Shown here piece after piece: positions 8,872 to 15,858 of a DNA stretch of 64,000 nucleotides. The DNA is from Dinghuibacter silviterrae (GTDB taxonomy: Bacteria > Bacteroidota > Bacteroidia > Chitinophagales > Chitinophagaceae). The notes below the pieces were generated by a model. It did not search any database, was not told the origin of the DNA, and saw nothing but the letters and a program-made list of their open reading frames with translations. The stretch is from NCBI RefSeq assembly GCF_004366355.1, contig NZ_SODV01000002.1, positions 1,466,768 to 1,530,767 on the forward strand. Direction: 5' to 3'. A program made the translations under genes and the position numbers. How positions within the stretch are numbered: the first letter of the stretch is position 1; each line of letters begins with the position of its first letter.

Positions 8872-10482
8872 ATGAAACTTATCCTTTGCGCTCTGATCAG
8901 CCTTGCTGTGGCCCTTCCCTCCTTTTCCCAATTTAAACGCGTTGCCGAGAGCTCCTTTTTCGATGAACCCACAGACGGGTATGCGAAACTGCTCCATCTT
9001 AAAAGCGGATATACCGCCTACCTCCACATAGATGATAAGGCCGGGATCGAATTGAAACTGTTCGACGCCACCCACCACCTGATTGCCACGAAGGGAACGT
9101 CCGTGCAACTGCCCAAGCACCAGGAAGCACCCGTAAGGGGCATCTTCGAAGTCAATGGAGATGTAGTCGTCATGGTTCGGGAATATGATGAGCATACCCC
9201 CATTCTTTACCGGATCATCTTCGACGGCGCCACGGGCAACCTGAAAAAGAATGAAAGGCTGCTGGACCTGGACAAGGTGAATCTGGGAAACGCTTTCGCG
9301 ATGGCGTTTGGGCACGTACCCCTGCCTGATTTTTACGTGCGCAAAGACCCCCACTCCGATTATTACGCGGTCGTCATGCTGAACAGCCTTACGCCCGATC
9401 GCAACAAACGGCTGGAAATCGTATCCTACGGACCCGATCATAAGGAAATCGCCCGCGCCTTCTACCTGTCGCCCGACGGTGGCAAATACAAGTACCTCAA
9501 CTTTATCGACATGGCCCCGGTCGAGGGCGGCAAGGTCAGCGTGCTGGCCTATGCCTACAATAACGCCAAGAGCGGCGGCAGGGAAAGCGAACTGGTACTG
9601 GCGACCCTGGATGCCGGGGCCAAAGAAGTGACATTGACCGAGCTGCCCTTTAACAACAGCCTGATCGTCCAACACGGCTGTGTCCGGTACAACCCCGTTA
9701 CCCAAAAATTGCTTCTCCTGGCGGCGGTCCAGCCGGGACACAACCCCAACGAGACCGCGACGGTGCTGGCCTTTATCGATCCGTTTGCAAAAAAGCTCCT
9801 GAGCGTAAAACCCCTGCTCACGCAGAAAGTCAATGCAGAGGATGAAGCCGTGTTTGGCGAGAAAAACGGGTACACCGGTGTACCGGTTAATATGTTCGTC
9901 AATGCCGACGGGACCTTTACCGTGGTGTTTGAAGAGCTGACGAACATCACCCAGCACAGCGCTTATGACAATTATACCATGACCTCCGTCGAAACCGGCA
10001 ACCTGGCCGTATGCAAATTTGACGCGGCCGGCGTAGAGAAACAAAGCTACCTGATCCCCAAGAGCCACTTTGTGGTGAAATATCATTTCCAGGCTTTCTA
10101 TGCTTCCGAGCTGGAGCTGAGCGCGACCGAATTAAATGATGCCAACCAGTACAAATCCTTCGCCTATATCGATGGTGCCAATAAAAGCTATGTGCTTTTC
10201 AACGACATCGAGAAAAACGGCGAATCGGCAAAGAAGGGCAAGCTGACCACGATCCGGACGGTCACGGAATGCGACGGGTTTTATTTCCCCCTGGAAGGCG
10301 CCGACCTGATGCCCGACAGGCAATTCGTATTCGGACGCGCGGAAAATAAGAAAGAACACGACCTCGCCGTGTACGGCGTATCCGACTACGACAGGGACAA
10401 CAATGTGTACACGACACTGGAGCTGGATAAAGAGGGAAGGCGGGATAAGCAGGTGAGGGTGGTTTGGTTGCAACCGGAGTAA
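8872..10482 (+). CDS. Secreted protein of unknown function, tandem paralogue 2
   Basis: 536 residues from the ATG at 8872, which gives a signal peptide (MKLILCALISLAVALPSFSQ) aligned with that of the preceding gene. A longer in-frame start (TTG 8827) would overlap the upstream gene and spoil the signal peptide. Sequence runs collinear with paralogue 1 over its whole length. The gene is 26 bp downstream of paralogue 1 and is followed by a good terminator at 10534-10565, so the two form a bicistronic unit. Function unknown. Confidence 0.85.
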   Translation: MKLILCALISLAVALPSFSQFKRVAESSFFDEPTDGYAKLLHLKSGYTAYLHIDDKAGIELKLFDATHHLIATKGTSVQLPKHQEAPVRGIFEVNGDVVVMVREYDEHTPILYRIIFDGATGNLKKNERLLDLDKVNLGNAFAMAFGHVPLPDFYVRKDPHSDYYAVVMLNSLTPDRNKRLEIVSYGPDHKEIARAFYLSPDGGKYKYLNFIDMAPVEGGKVSVLAYAYNNAKSGGRESELVLATLDAGAKEVTLTELPFNNSLIVQHGCVRYNPVTQKLLLLAAVQPGHNPNETATVLAFIDPFAKKLLSVKPLLTQKVNAEDEAVFGEKNGYTGVPVNMFVNADGTFTVVFEELTNITQHSAYDNYTMTSVETGNLAVCKFDAAGVEKQSYLIPKSHFVVKYHFQAFYASELELSATELNDANQYKSFAYIDGANKSYVLFNDIEKNGESAKKGKLTTIRTVTECDGFYFPLEGADLMPDRQFVFGRAENKKEHDLAVYGVSDYDRDNNVYTTLELDKEGRRDKQVRVVWLQPE

Positions 10483-10533
10483 GATACCTTTCCGGCGCCG
10501 CTGGGTCGAATCCAGTCGTCCCGAACATAATTC

Positions 10534-10565
10534 AAAACCCGCCACCACCGCGGGTTTCTCTTTTA
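10534..10565 (+). terminator. Rho-independent terminator
   Basis: Perfect 8-bp stem AAACCCGC/GCGGGTTT (10535-10542, 10550-10557), 7-nt loop, followed by CTCTTTT. It closes the unit of the two secreted paralogues. Confidence 0.8.
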
Positions 10566-10593
10566 AGCCATCTGGGTAAGAGAATTCAACTGC

Positions 10594-10833
10594 CTATGCC
10601 TGCGCAGAAATATGCCAAAGCGTATCAGCACTGAGATCAATGTCCTGATCTTTCCATTCGACAAAATAACCTTGATTAGAAAGAGTAGAGGAAAATATAC
10701 GCGGATCTAGAAGAGGCTTAAATGCTTCCGCAGTTAGAAAAGGCTTAATATCGGCGATCCGAGTGGAGCCGTCGCTAAAAACGCATTCCAAGAGGTAGTC
10801 ATTTAATGCCTTTATGTTGGTAATTGTCCGCAT
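10594..10833 (-). CDS. DUF2442-family small protein
   Basis: 79 residues: MRTITNIKALNDYLLECVFSDG..., with the family pattern of a short strand, 'L-x-F-x-D-G-S-T-R-x-x-D-I', a central 'F-x-P-L-x-D-x-x-x-F' and a C-terminal 'W-x-D-x-x-I-D-L-S-A-D-T-L'. DUF2442 proteins are small and of unknown biochemical role, and are often encoded directly after a DUF4160 gene. Here the upstream position holds only a decayed fragment (10848-10949), so this copy seems to have lost its partner. The gene lies at the edge of the AT-richer stretch. Confidence 0.8.
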   Translation of the reverse strand: MRTITNIKALNDYLLECVFSDGSTRIADIKPFLTAEAFKPLLDPRIFSSTLSNQGYFVEWKDQDIDLSADTLWHISAQA

Positions 10834-10847
10834 GTTATTTTAACGCT

Positions 10848-10949
10848 TCAATTTAAAAAAATCTGCTGCCCTTCCACAGCAAGTTTCCAATCGGCCATCA
10901 ATTCATCCTTGGAACATCACCCGCTAGGATCCCTGTGGTTGAAATAACG
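10848..10949 (-). pseudogene. Decayed DUF4160-like gene fragment
   Basis: One minus-strand frame reads RYFNHRDPSG, stop, then CSKDELMADWKLAVEGQQIFLN, stop, just before the DUF2442 start. The first piece resembles the DUF4160 N-terminal 'MYFNDHNPPHFH' and the second its C-terminal 'KNELLENWELA'. The middle of the gene is missing. DUF4160-DUF2442 pairs are common, so position and sequence agree, but the pieces are short and a chance match cannot be excluded. Confidence 0.4.
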
Positions 10950-10992
10950 CTTGCATGCGACTACCGGGCCGATCAGCAGGAGCCGGAGCAAA

Positions 10993-11328
10993 TTACCGCC
11001 TGACGGTGCGTTTTTCTCTTGGAATTATAGCTGGTGTTTCCGGAACAGATCCACGACGCTGAGCTTTGCATACCTCATAAGCAGCCATCGTCAGGTAGGT
11101 TTTTATCAAGGTCCGACTACTTATATCAGATCGATTGTCCCAAAGCATTTGAAAGACGCGGCTCCCTGCCTCGATAGCCTGGTCCTTATTTCGGAGAACA
11201 GCAAAACAGGCTTCATTGACAAAGTCCTGATACAACGCTACCACCTTTTTAAAGGCAAAAAGGTCTCCCTTTCTTATCCCTGTTAAAAGGTCCGAAAGGT
11301 CGTGTTCTGGTGTTTTCTGTATACTCAT
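10993..11328 (-). CDS. Truncated sigma-70-like protein (region 2 only)
   Basis: 111 residues from the ATG at 11328. DLLTGIRKGDLFAFKKVVALYQDFVNEACFAVLRNKDQAIEAG... follows the pattern of ECF sigma region 2 (core-binding and -10 recognition helices) through about residue 90 (LTMAAYEVCKAQRR). It then ends in a basic tail without any region 4, where a complete ECF factor would run to 170-190 residues. No region 4 is seen in another frame nearby. It could be a degenerate gene or a small protein that competes for core polymerase. It is divergent from the small HTH gene at 11445, across an intergenic region full of palindromes. Confidence 0.6.
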   Translation of the reverse strand: MSIQKTPEHDLSDLLTGIRKGDLFAFKKVVALYQDFVNEACFAVLRNKDQAIEAGSRVFQMLWDNRSDISSRTLIKTYLTMAAYEVCKAQRRGSVPETPAIIPREKRTVRR

Positions 11329-11338
11329 GTCCAAAATT

Positions 11339-11355
11339 ACCAGTTATTTATTGGT
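11339..11355. promoter_or_regulatory. Palindromic operator, copy 1
   Basis: ACCAGT-N5-ATTGGT, a near match to the perfect palindrome at 11424-11443, placed right before the start of the sigma fragment. It overlaps a minus-strand TAATTTTG (11339-11332) that matches the -7 consensus, although that box is very close to the ATG. Confidence 0.4.
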
Positions 11356-11359
11356 TTAG

Positions 11360-11381
11360 AAATACGTCAATACACGTATTT
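11360..11381. promoter_or_regulatory. Palindromic operator in divergent promoter region
   Basis: Perfect inverted repeat AAATACGT-N6-ACGTATTT in the middle of the 116-bp divergent intergenic region. Arms of 8 bp with a 6-bp spacer suit a dimeric HTH repressor. It has no U-tract and is not a terminator. Confidence 0.5.
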
Positions 11382-11423
11382 TACAGTTTTTCGCGGTTGA
11401 ATTGGATAGGATACTACCTTGAT

Positions 11424-11443
11424 TACCAGTAAAAAAACTGGTA
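11424..11443 (+). promoter_or_regulatory. Palindromic operator at gene start, copy 2
   Basis: Perfect inverted repeat TACCAGT-AAAAAA-ACTGGTA ending one base before the ATG at 11445. It covers the ribosome-binding region, so it could act as an autoregulatory operator or as an mRNA hairpin that masks the start. A variant copy is at 11339-11355. Confidence 0.5.
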
Positions 11444-11444
11444 G

Positions 11445-11714
11445 ATGAAGAAAGACAACCGTTACCTGGCCGTGCAGTCAATTTTGGAACGCGAAAAATC
11501 AATTAAGTTCAACGAATTGTTCGATATAATTCCAAGAACCGTCGTGGCGTCGGACATGGCCCAGGACTACCGCACCTTTGCTGGAAAGGTGCGGAATCCG
11601 GAAAGTTTCACTATTGCGGAACTTGCCAGTTTGAGCAGGTTATTCGAAGTCGATCCCCACAAGCTCCTTGAGCTCATTCTACCGCATGTACGCCTGCCGA
11701 AGAAAAAATTATAG
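11445..11714 (+). CDS. Small HTH-like protein
   Basis: 89 residues. It shares a pattern with the protein at 12070: (F/I)xELFDI(I/L)P, then a helix pair, 'Y-x-T-(F/L)', 'P-(E/D)-x-F-T-(I/V)-x-(E/D)-L', and 'LxxLxxVxxxxL'. The order of helices and the 'F-T-x-x-x-L-x-x-L-x-x-L' run recall Cro/XRE-type DNA-binding folds, which would fit the palindromes directly upstream, but the similarity is weak. It ends in a basic tail (LPKKKL). Divergent from the sigma fragment. Confidence 0.65.
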   Translation: MKKDNRYLAVQSILEREKSIKFNELFDIIPRTVVASDMAQDYRTFAGKVRNPESFTIAELASLSRLFEVDPHKLLELILPHVRLPKKKL

Positions 11715-11740
11715 CTCCGCTGGTGCGGTTCCAGAAAAAG

Positions 11741-11851
11741 GCCAACCTAGAAAGGCCGGCCGTCCTCAATTAATGTTACACCTAAAAGTGTTTATATACC
11801 ACCAATCGTTGAACATGCAGAAAAGAAGCCAACCTAGACAGGCCGGCCGTC
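11741..11851 (+). repeat. Two copies of a 24-bp repeat with GGCCGGCC core
   Basis: GCCAACCTAGA(A/C)AGGCCGGCCGTC occurs at 11741-11764 and 11828-11851 (23 of 24 identical), 87 bp apart, in the 355-bp stretch (11715-12069) between the two small HTH-like genes. Both are preceded by CAGAAAA and both would read as a basic peptide of the form QPR(K/Q)AGR in the same relative frame. I see no gene here. The copies may be remnants of a duplicated C-terminal tail. Confidence 0.6.
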
Positions 11852-11958
11852 AATCATAACCCTATGCAGTTCTCTTTCAAACTGCGCAAAAAGATATATG
11901 TATGCATTCCTAACATAATCGAGATAGGCAAAGAACTAGATTTTAGAATTTGAAATAT

Positions 11959-12034
11959 GGTCAATTTAATAATTTATATTGTCATTAAGGCCATTTATGT
12001 TGTTCTTTTTGCCATATTTTCGATTTAATTGACC
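11959..12034. promoter_or_regulatory. Separated inverted repeat upstream of second HTH-like gene
   Basis: GGTCAATT (11959-11966) and its exact complement AATTGACC (12027-12034) flank 60 bp of AT-rich sequence that includes a -7-like TATTTTCG (12015-12022), all within 110 bp of the start at 12070. This may be a two-site operator; 8-bp arms this far apart could also be chance. Confidence 0.3.
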
Positions 12035-12069
12035 ACGCCCTTTACCTTTCCGACCGAAATTTTCCTTTG

Positions 12070-12324
12070 ATGCCATCGGAAAGACAATTGAGCTCAGCGA
12101 AGTCCTTAATTGAAGGAGGACAAGCAAAACATATTGACGAATTGTTTGATATTCTTCCCATAACGGATATAGCGCAGGAACTGCATCTGGGCTATAAAAC
12201 GCTCAAATCAAGAATAGAATCCCCTGACCGCTTTACGGTTGGAGATCTCGTTCAACTGGCAAAACTCATTAAAGTTGAGTATGCTACGCTATCCGTTTTA
12301 GCTTACAAGAGTATTGGAAAGTGA
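12070..12324 (+). CDS. Small HTH-like protein, relative of 11445 product
   Basis: 84 residues from the ATG at 12070 (a TTG precedes it by one codon). HIDELFDILPITDIAQELHLGYKTLKSRIESPDRFTVGDLVQLAKLIKVEYATLSVLA contains a plausible HTH: 'IAQELHLGYKTLKSRI' looks like a recognition-helix pair, followed by the helices typical of small XRE proteins. It resembles the 11445 protein over its full length, so the two are diverged duplicates. Likely a DNA-binding regulator. Two stem-loops follow 4 nt after its stop. Confidence 0.65.
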   Translation: MPSERQLSSAKSLIEGGQAKHIDELFDILPITDIAQELHLGYKTLKSRIESPDRFTVGDLVQLAKLIKVEYATLSVLAYKSIGK

Positions 12325-12327
12325 AGA

Positions 12328-12376
12328 GTCCCCCATTGACATGGGGGACGGCTACCTATGTCCTACAAGCGTAGGA
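12328..12376. terminator. Tandem hairpins between convergent genes
   Basis: GTCCCCCAT-TGAC-ATGGGGGAC (12328-12349, perfect 9-bp stem) and TCCTAC-AAGC-GTAGGA (12361-12376, perfect 6-bp stem) lie between the gene ending at 12324 and the convergent gene ending at 12394. The second is followed by TAAAAA, not a U-tract, so they may stop transcripts from either side or protect 3' ends. Confidence 0.5.
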
Positions 12377-12393
12377 TAAAAACCTTAAAAACT

Positions 12394-12804
12394 CTATAAA
12401 GCTGCGGGATACGAAATTCCAACAGGCTTCGGGTTGCCTGTAAGCCATTCGATGGCATCCTCTTCGCTTTTAAATACCGCAACAGGGTATCCCGTGTTTG
12501 CCACTGCTGTTGCAAAACGTGCTGCGAAGTATTCCCATTTTGATTTAGTGACAATAGCGCACATCTCAATTCCTTCGCGCGCCTCGCTGCTCGCAAGATA
12601 CAAGTGGGCACCAATTGAAAACCGGCGGGGATCCGGAAATTCCAGGAGTAGCTTAACGGATTCTCCGCCTTGCATGTCTAACCTGTGGCGAACGATGTCC
12701 TCTGAGTCGTTACGATGTACGAATGCAAAGTTTTCAACGTACGATGCTTTCAAATAATCCTTGTGGCGCGTGTAAATGACGCGATCTGGGTTTTTCTGTT
12801 CCAT
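12394..12804 (-). CDS. Uncharacterised protein, possibly SpoIIAA/STAS-like
   Basis: 136 residues, no signal peptide, soluble. The C-terminal part (RFATAVANTGYPVAVFKSEEDAIEWLTG) resembles the last helix of SpoIIAA/STAS-like proteins, in which 'F-x-x-(E/D)-x-x-A-x-x-W-L' is common. The N-terminal half (VIYTRHKDYLKASYVENFAFVHRNDSEDIVRHRLDM) is unfamiliar. Similar orphan proteins in this phylum are annotated only as hypothetical. It is encoded next to, and divergent from, the response regulator at 12990. Confidence 0.6.
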   Translation of the reverse strand: MEQKNPDRVIYTRHKDYLKASYVENFAFVHRNDSEDIVRHRLDMQGGESVKLLLEFPDPRRFSIGAHLYLASSEAREGIEMCAIVTKSKWEYFAARFATAVANTGYPVAVFKSEEDAIEWLTGNPKPVGISYPAAL

Positions 12805-12937
12805 AGTCTGTTTTAATAGTTGTTGAGCGTGGCTAAAGTAGAGGAACTATCCATGAGCGGTTGCCAAAAAATTTTGGGAAGGGCAAATTATTCCCATTGA
12901 GAATATATTTTGCTGATAAATATGTATATTTCATTAA

Positions 12938-12945
12938 TAGATTTG
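12938..12945 (+). promoter_or_regulatory. Candidate -7 element before the regulator/P450 genes
   Basis: TAGATTTG matches the Bacteroidota -7 consensus TAnnTTTG and would give a leader of about 38 nt before the ATG at 12990. No TTTG at the normal -33 distance is visible (the nearest ends 25 bp upstream), so the call is weak. Confidence 0.3.
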
Positions 12946-12989
12946 ACGAACGATACATAATAGGTGTAAGAAAAAATATACAACTTGCT

Positions 12990-13592
12990 ATGGAGCCCAA
13001 GATTTTACTTGCGGACGATCACATCATGATATCAAAAGGCCTACGGTTGACCATCGAGCTCGATTTGGGATTCTCAAGTATAAAAAGTGTGACTTCCTGC
13101 AGCGAGCTCCTGAAAGAACTAAAGAAAGAGCACTATACCCACCTGATCGTTGATATTGGCCTTCCGGACGGAAGCTCTCTTGACATACTACCGGCAATTA
13201 GAGGCCTGTACCCCCAGCTAAACATCCTGGTCTTCTCTGCAAAGCCGACCGATACTTATGCGAAGGCAATAAAGTCCTTCGGGATAAATAATTATTTGTC
13301 AAAACAGGGAGATGAAGACCTGATAAGATCAAGACTTAAACAATTTCTGTTCAATGAAACACCTGCTCCAGTCCAAGCTGGCAACGACGATAGTCCTTTT
13401 GCCGGCCTTACAACAAGGGAACTAGAGACGCTTCACTATTTACTGGAAGGAAAAGGTACCAATGATATTGCTGCGGCCTTGAATGTTACTGCCGGTACGG
13501 TTTCGGGATTTAAAAGACAAATTTTTGAAAAGACAAACACAAATAATATCAAAGAGCTGACCGAACTTGCAGCGCTATATAAGATCAGTTGA
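12990..13592 (+). CDS. NarL/FixJ-family response regulator
   Basis: 200 residues from the ATG at 12990; an in-frame upstream extension to 12861 has no family similarity. Receiver domain (about 4-118) with acidic D9-D10, phosphoacceptor Asp55 (LIVDIGLPDGSS), Ser in VFSAKP and Lys in YLSKQGDE. LuxR-type HTH at about 140-198: LTTRELETLHYLLEGKGTNDIAAALNVTAGTVSGFKRQIFEK. No kinase gene adjoins it, but two paralogous kinases lie at 15824-18519, so it may be their partner and control the terpene genes. The P450 gene follows after 97 bp in the same direction. Confidence 0.9.
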   Translation: MEPKILLADDHIMISKGLRLTIELDLGFSSIKSVTSCSELLKELKKEHYTHLIVDIGLPDGSSLDILPAIRGLYPQLNILVFSAKPTDTYAKAIKSFGINNYLSKQGDEDLIRSRLKQFLFNETPAPVQAGNDDSPFAGLTTRELETLHYLLEGKGTNDIAAALNVTAGTVSGFKRQIFEKTNTNNIKELTELAALYKIS

Positions 13593-13689
13593 CTTTCGGT
13601 CATTAACAAGCTCCCGAATTGATAATTCCCTTTGGGCAAATATTTGCAATTTGCGCTTTCAACAATTATTCTAAGGTTTATCTATTGTT

Positions 13690-14832
13690 ATGCAATCCCC
13701 TCACCAGTTGGGTGATCTTTCCTCATGGTATGCACAGATGAGGAATGAGAACCCTGTGTATTATGACGAAGAATTTCCTTTGATATTTGGACCTAAGGGG
13801 TCTTGGCAGGTGTTCTGTTATGAGGATGTGCGCCGGGTCCTTTCAGACTATTCCGTTTTCTCTAACGAATACATGCCCAAGATCGAGGAAAACCCGATAG
13901 GTAACAGTTTCAACCAAACCGATCCTCCCTTGCATGGGAAGCTGAGGGCCCTGGTATCCGGGGCCTTTTCTGTCGAGGCGATGCGTCAGTTAGAGGACAC
14001 AGTTTATACCCAATGTGAAGGCTTAATCACAAAAGTGCTGAATCAGGGCGAATGGGATATTGTAAACGATTTTGCTCTGCCCCTATCCGCGAGTGTCATT
14101 GCACAGGCATTGGGGATTCCTCCGCAACACTTTGAAAGTTTCAACGCCTGGACAAAGATGGTAGTTGAGGGGACCGGATTTTACCAGGGTCAGGAAGGAA
14201 TGAAGAACTTTTTCCTGGAATTGTTCGAGGAGAGACGGATGCGTCCCCAGCCGGATTTGATTTCACACCTGCTGACGGAGAATATGGACCCGGAACACAT
14301 CTTTGCACACTGCATTATTCTGTTCATGGCAGGATATGAAACGACCTCCACCCTTATTGGAAATGCTTTATTCTATTTATCAGAGCACGAAACACTTCAG
14401 GACCAGCTCCACGCGCTTCCTGGAGATATTCCCAGGGCGATCAACGAGGTGCTGCGCTTACGGCCTTCTGCCCTGAACATGTATCGCATCGCAGCCCAGG
14501 ATGTAGAATTGAAAGGGCAATGGATCAAGAAAGGACAATTCGTGACGGCCTGGATAGGCTCGGCCAACCGGGATCCATCCGTTTTTCCCTATCCTAATCA
14601 TTTTGACCTGGACCGGACCAACTTTTCTCAGATCCTGAGCTTCGGGCACGGGATCCATTTTTGTGTAGGCGCCCCCCTAGCGAGATTGGAGGCGAGGATC
14701 GCTCTCGAAGTCATCCTTCGGCACATGAAGAAGCTGAAGGTCAGGGAGAATACCCAGCTTGTTCCGGCCACGTCCAGTACAATGTTGTCTGGGTTTAAAA
14801 GCCTCCCACTCACGTTCGAGGTCAGGGCTTGA
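13690..14832 (+). CDS. Cytochrome P450
   Basis: 380 residues, the size of soluble bacterial P450s. The I-helix oxygen-activation motif AGYETTS has the acid-alcohol pair Glu217-Thr218, the K-helix E-x-x-R is in NEVLRLRPSALNMYR, and the heme-binding loop FGHGIHFCVGAPLARLEA supplies the axial thiolate Cys325. There is no N-terminal anchor, so it is cytosolic and needs external ferredoxin and reductase, neither of which is encoded here. It ends 33 bp before the first terpene synthase, so it most likely hydroxylates that enzyme's cyclised terpene product, as in many bacterial terpene clusters. Confidence 0.95.
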   Translation: MQSPHQLGDLSSWYAQMRNENPVYYDEEFPLIFGPKGSWQVFCYEDVRRVLSDYSVFSNEYMPKIEENPIGNSFNQTDPPLHGKLRALVSGAFSVEAMRQLEDTVYTQCEGLITKVLNQGEWDIVNDFALPLSASVIAQALGIPPQHFESFNAWTKMVVEGTGFYQGQEGMKNFFLELFEERRMRPQPDLISHLLTENMDPEHIFAHCIILFMAGYETTSTLIGNALFYLSEHETLQDQLHALPGDIPRAINEVLRLRPSALNMYRIAAQDVELKGQWIKKGQFVTAWIGSANRDPSVFPYPNHFDLDRTNFSQILSFGHGIHFCVGAPLARLEARIALEVILRHMKKLKVRENTQLVPATSSTMLSGFKSLPLTFEVRA

Positions 14833-14865
14833 GGGCACATGCTTTCACCATTCATAAGAACGTAA

Positions 14866-15858
14866 ATGTTATACGCAATACCAGAACTGTATTGTCCCTT
14901 CCCGTCCCTCCTCCACCCGGATTGGGAACGGATTGAGGCACATACCAACGCTTGGATGCAATCCTTTGGGCTCGTCCAGGGCGAAGACATCGAACATTAT
15001 AAAAAGCAACGTTTCGGCACCTTTATTGCCCGTACTTTTCCCAAGGGGGATGTAGACCCCCTTTGCGCTTGGAGTGATTTCAATACTCTTTTATTTATTG
15101 TGGATGACCAGTTTGACCAGGAGGTCATCCGAGACCGGTTCACCTGTGCCCGGTTGGTCAGCGGCTTCCTACAAATTATGGATGGAGGAAAAGGGGGTAC
15201 AGGTGGTGAGCACCGGGTGGTCCTTGAAGCGCTCCGAGATCTGTGGAAAAGGCTGGAGCTGCACTCGACCCGGGCCTGGAGACAAAAGATGGTCGGTTGC
15301 GTGACAAAAATGTTCGAGGCCTTGATGTGGCAGTTTGACCTGATCGCCAAAAAAGAGAGACCTTCAATGGAAGCCTATATCCAGAATCGGCAATATTTGG
15401 GAGCAGCTCACTTGTCCACCGATTCCTTGGAGCTGACGGGGAAGGTAAGTGTATCGGAGGCGGTCCTTGACGAACCCATGGTAGTGAGGGTGACCGAACT
15501 TTCTCGGAATGCGGTTTGCTTTGCCAATGACCTTTTCTCCTTTGGGAAGGAACTGGAAGAGTCGGAGGCGGCCGGTGGGTTTAACCTCGTTTCCATTATC
15601 AAGGACACATTCCAAGTTGAAACGGAGGAAGCAATCGAAAAGGCCGCAAAAATCCATGACAATACAGTGGTAGAATTTGTCGACCTCTCCCAAAAAATAG
15701 AAGCGACAACAGGGGACGAACTCAGCCACTACGTGCAAGCCCTGAAATTCCAGATGCGGGCCAATATTATCTGGAGCACTGAAGAGACGACCCGGTATCC
15801 GCACATCTACGCCAAAGGAAAACCTAGTTCGTCACCAGTTCAGGAAGCGTCACGATAA
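14866..15858 (+). CDS. Class I terpene synthase 1
   Basis: 330 residues, the usual length of a single-domain bacterial sesqui- or diterpene cyclase. The metal-binding aspartate-rich motif is DDQFD (Asp80, Asp81, Asp84), the NSE triad NDLFSFGKE (Asn221, Ser225, Glu229), and the C-terminal RY pair Arg310-Tyr311. All catalytic elements are intact, so it should ionise a prenyl diphosphate and cyclise the cation. The product cannot be read from sequence. It follows the P450 gene, and its 3' end overlaps the convergent kinase gene by 35 bp. It shares the N-terminal IPxLxCPFP block with the two synthases at 18832 and 19815. Confidence 0.95.
   Translation: MLYAIPELYCPFPSLLHPDWERIEAHTNAWMQSFGLVQGEDIEHYKKQRFGTFIARTFPKGDVDPLCAWSDFNTLLFIVDDQFDQEVIRDRFTCARLVSGFLQIMDGGKGGTGGEHRVVLEALRDLWKRLELHSTRAWRQKMVGCVTKMFEALMWQFDLIAKKERPSMEAYIQNRQYLGAAHLSTDSLELTGKVSVSEAVLDEPMVVRVTELSRNAVCFANDLFSFGKELEESEAAGGFNLVSIIKDTFQVETEEAIEKAAKIHDNTVVEFVDLSQKIEATTGDELSHYVQALKFQMRANIIWSTEETTRYPHIYAKGKPSSSPVQEASR

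Noticed and set aside
11668-11859. 63-codon plus-strand frame spanning the two 24-bp repeats
   Set aside because: Overlaps the 3' end of the small HTH-like gene in another frame, has no credible start, and its only notable feature is the repeated basic peptide already listed as a repeat.
13650-13679. TTTG-N18-TAAGGTTT as a promoter for the P450 gene
   Set aside because: The -7 box fits poorly and would leave almost no leader before the ATG at 13690; read-through from the regulator gene is as likely.
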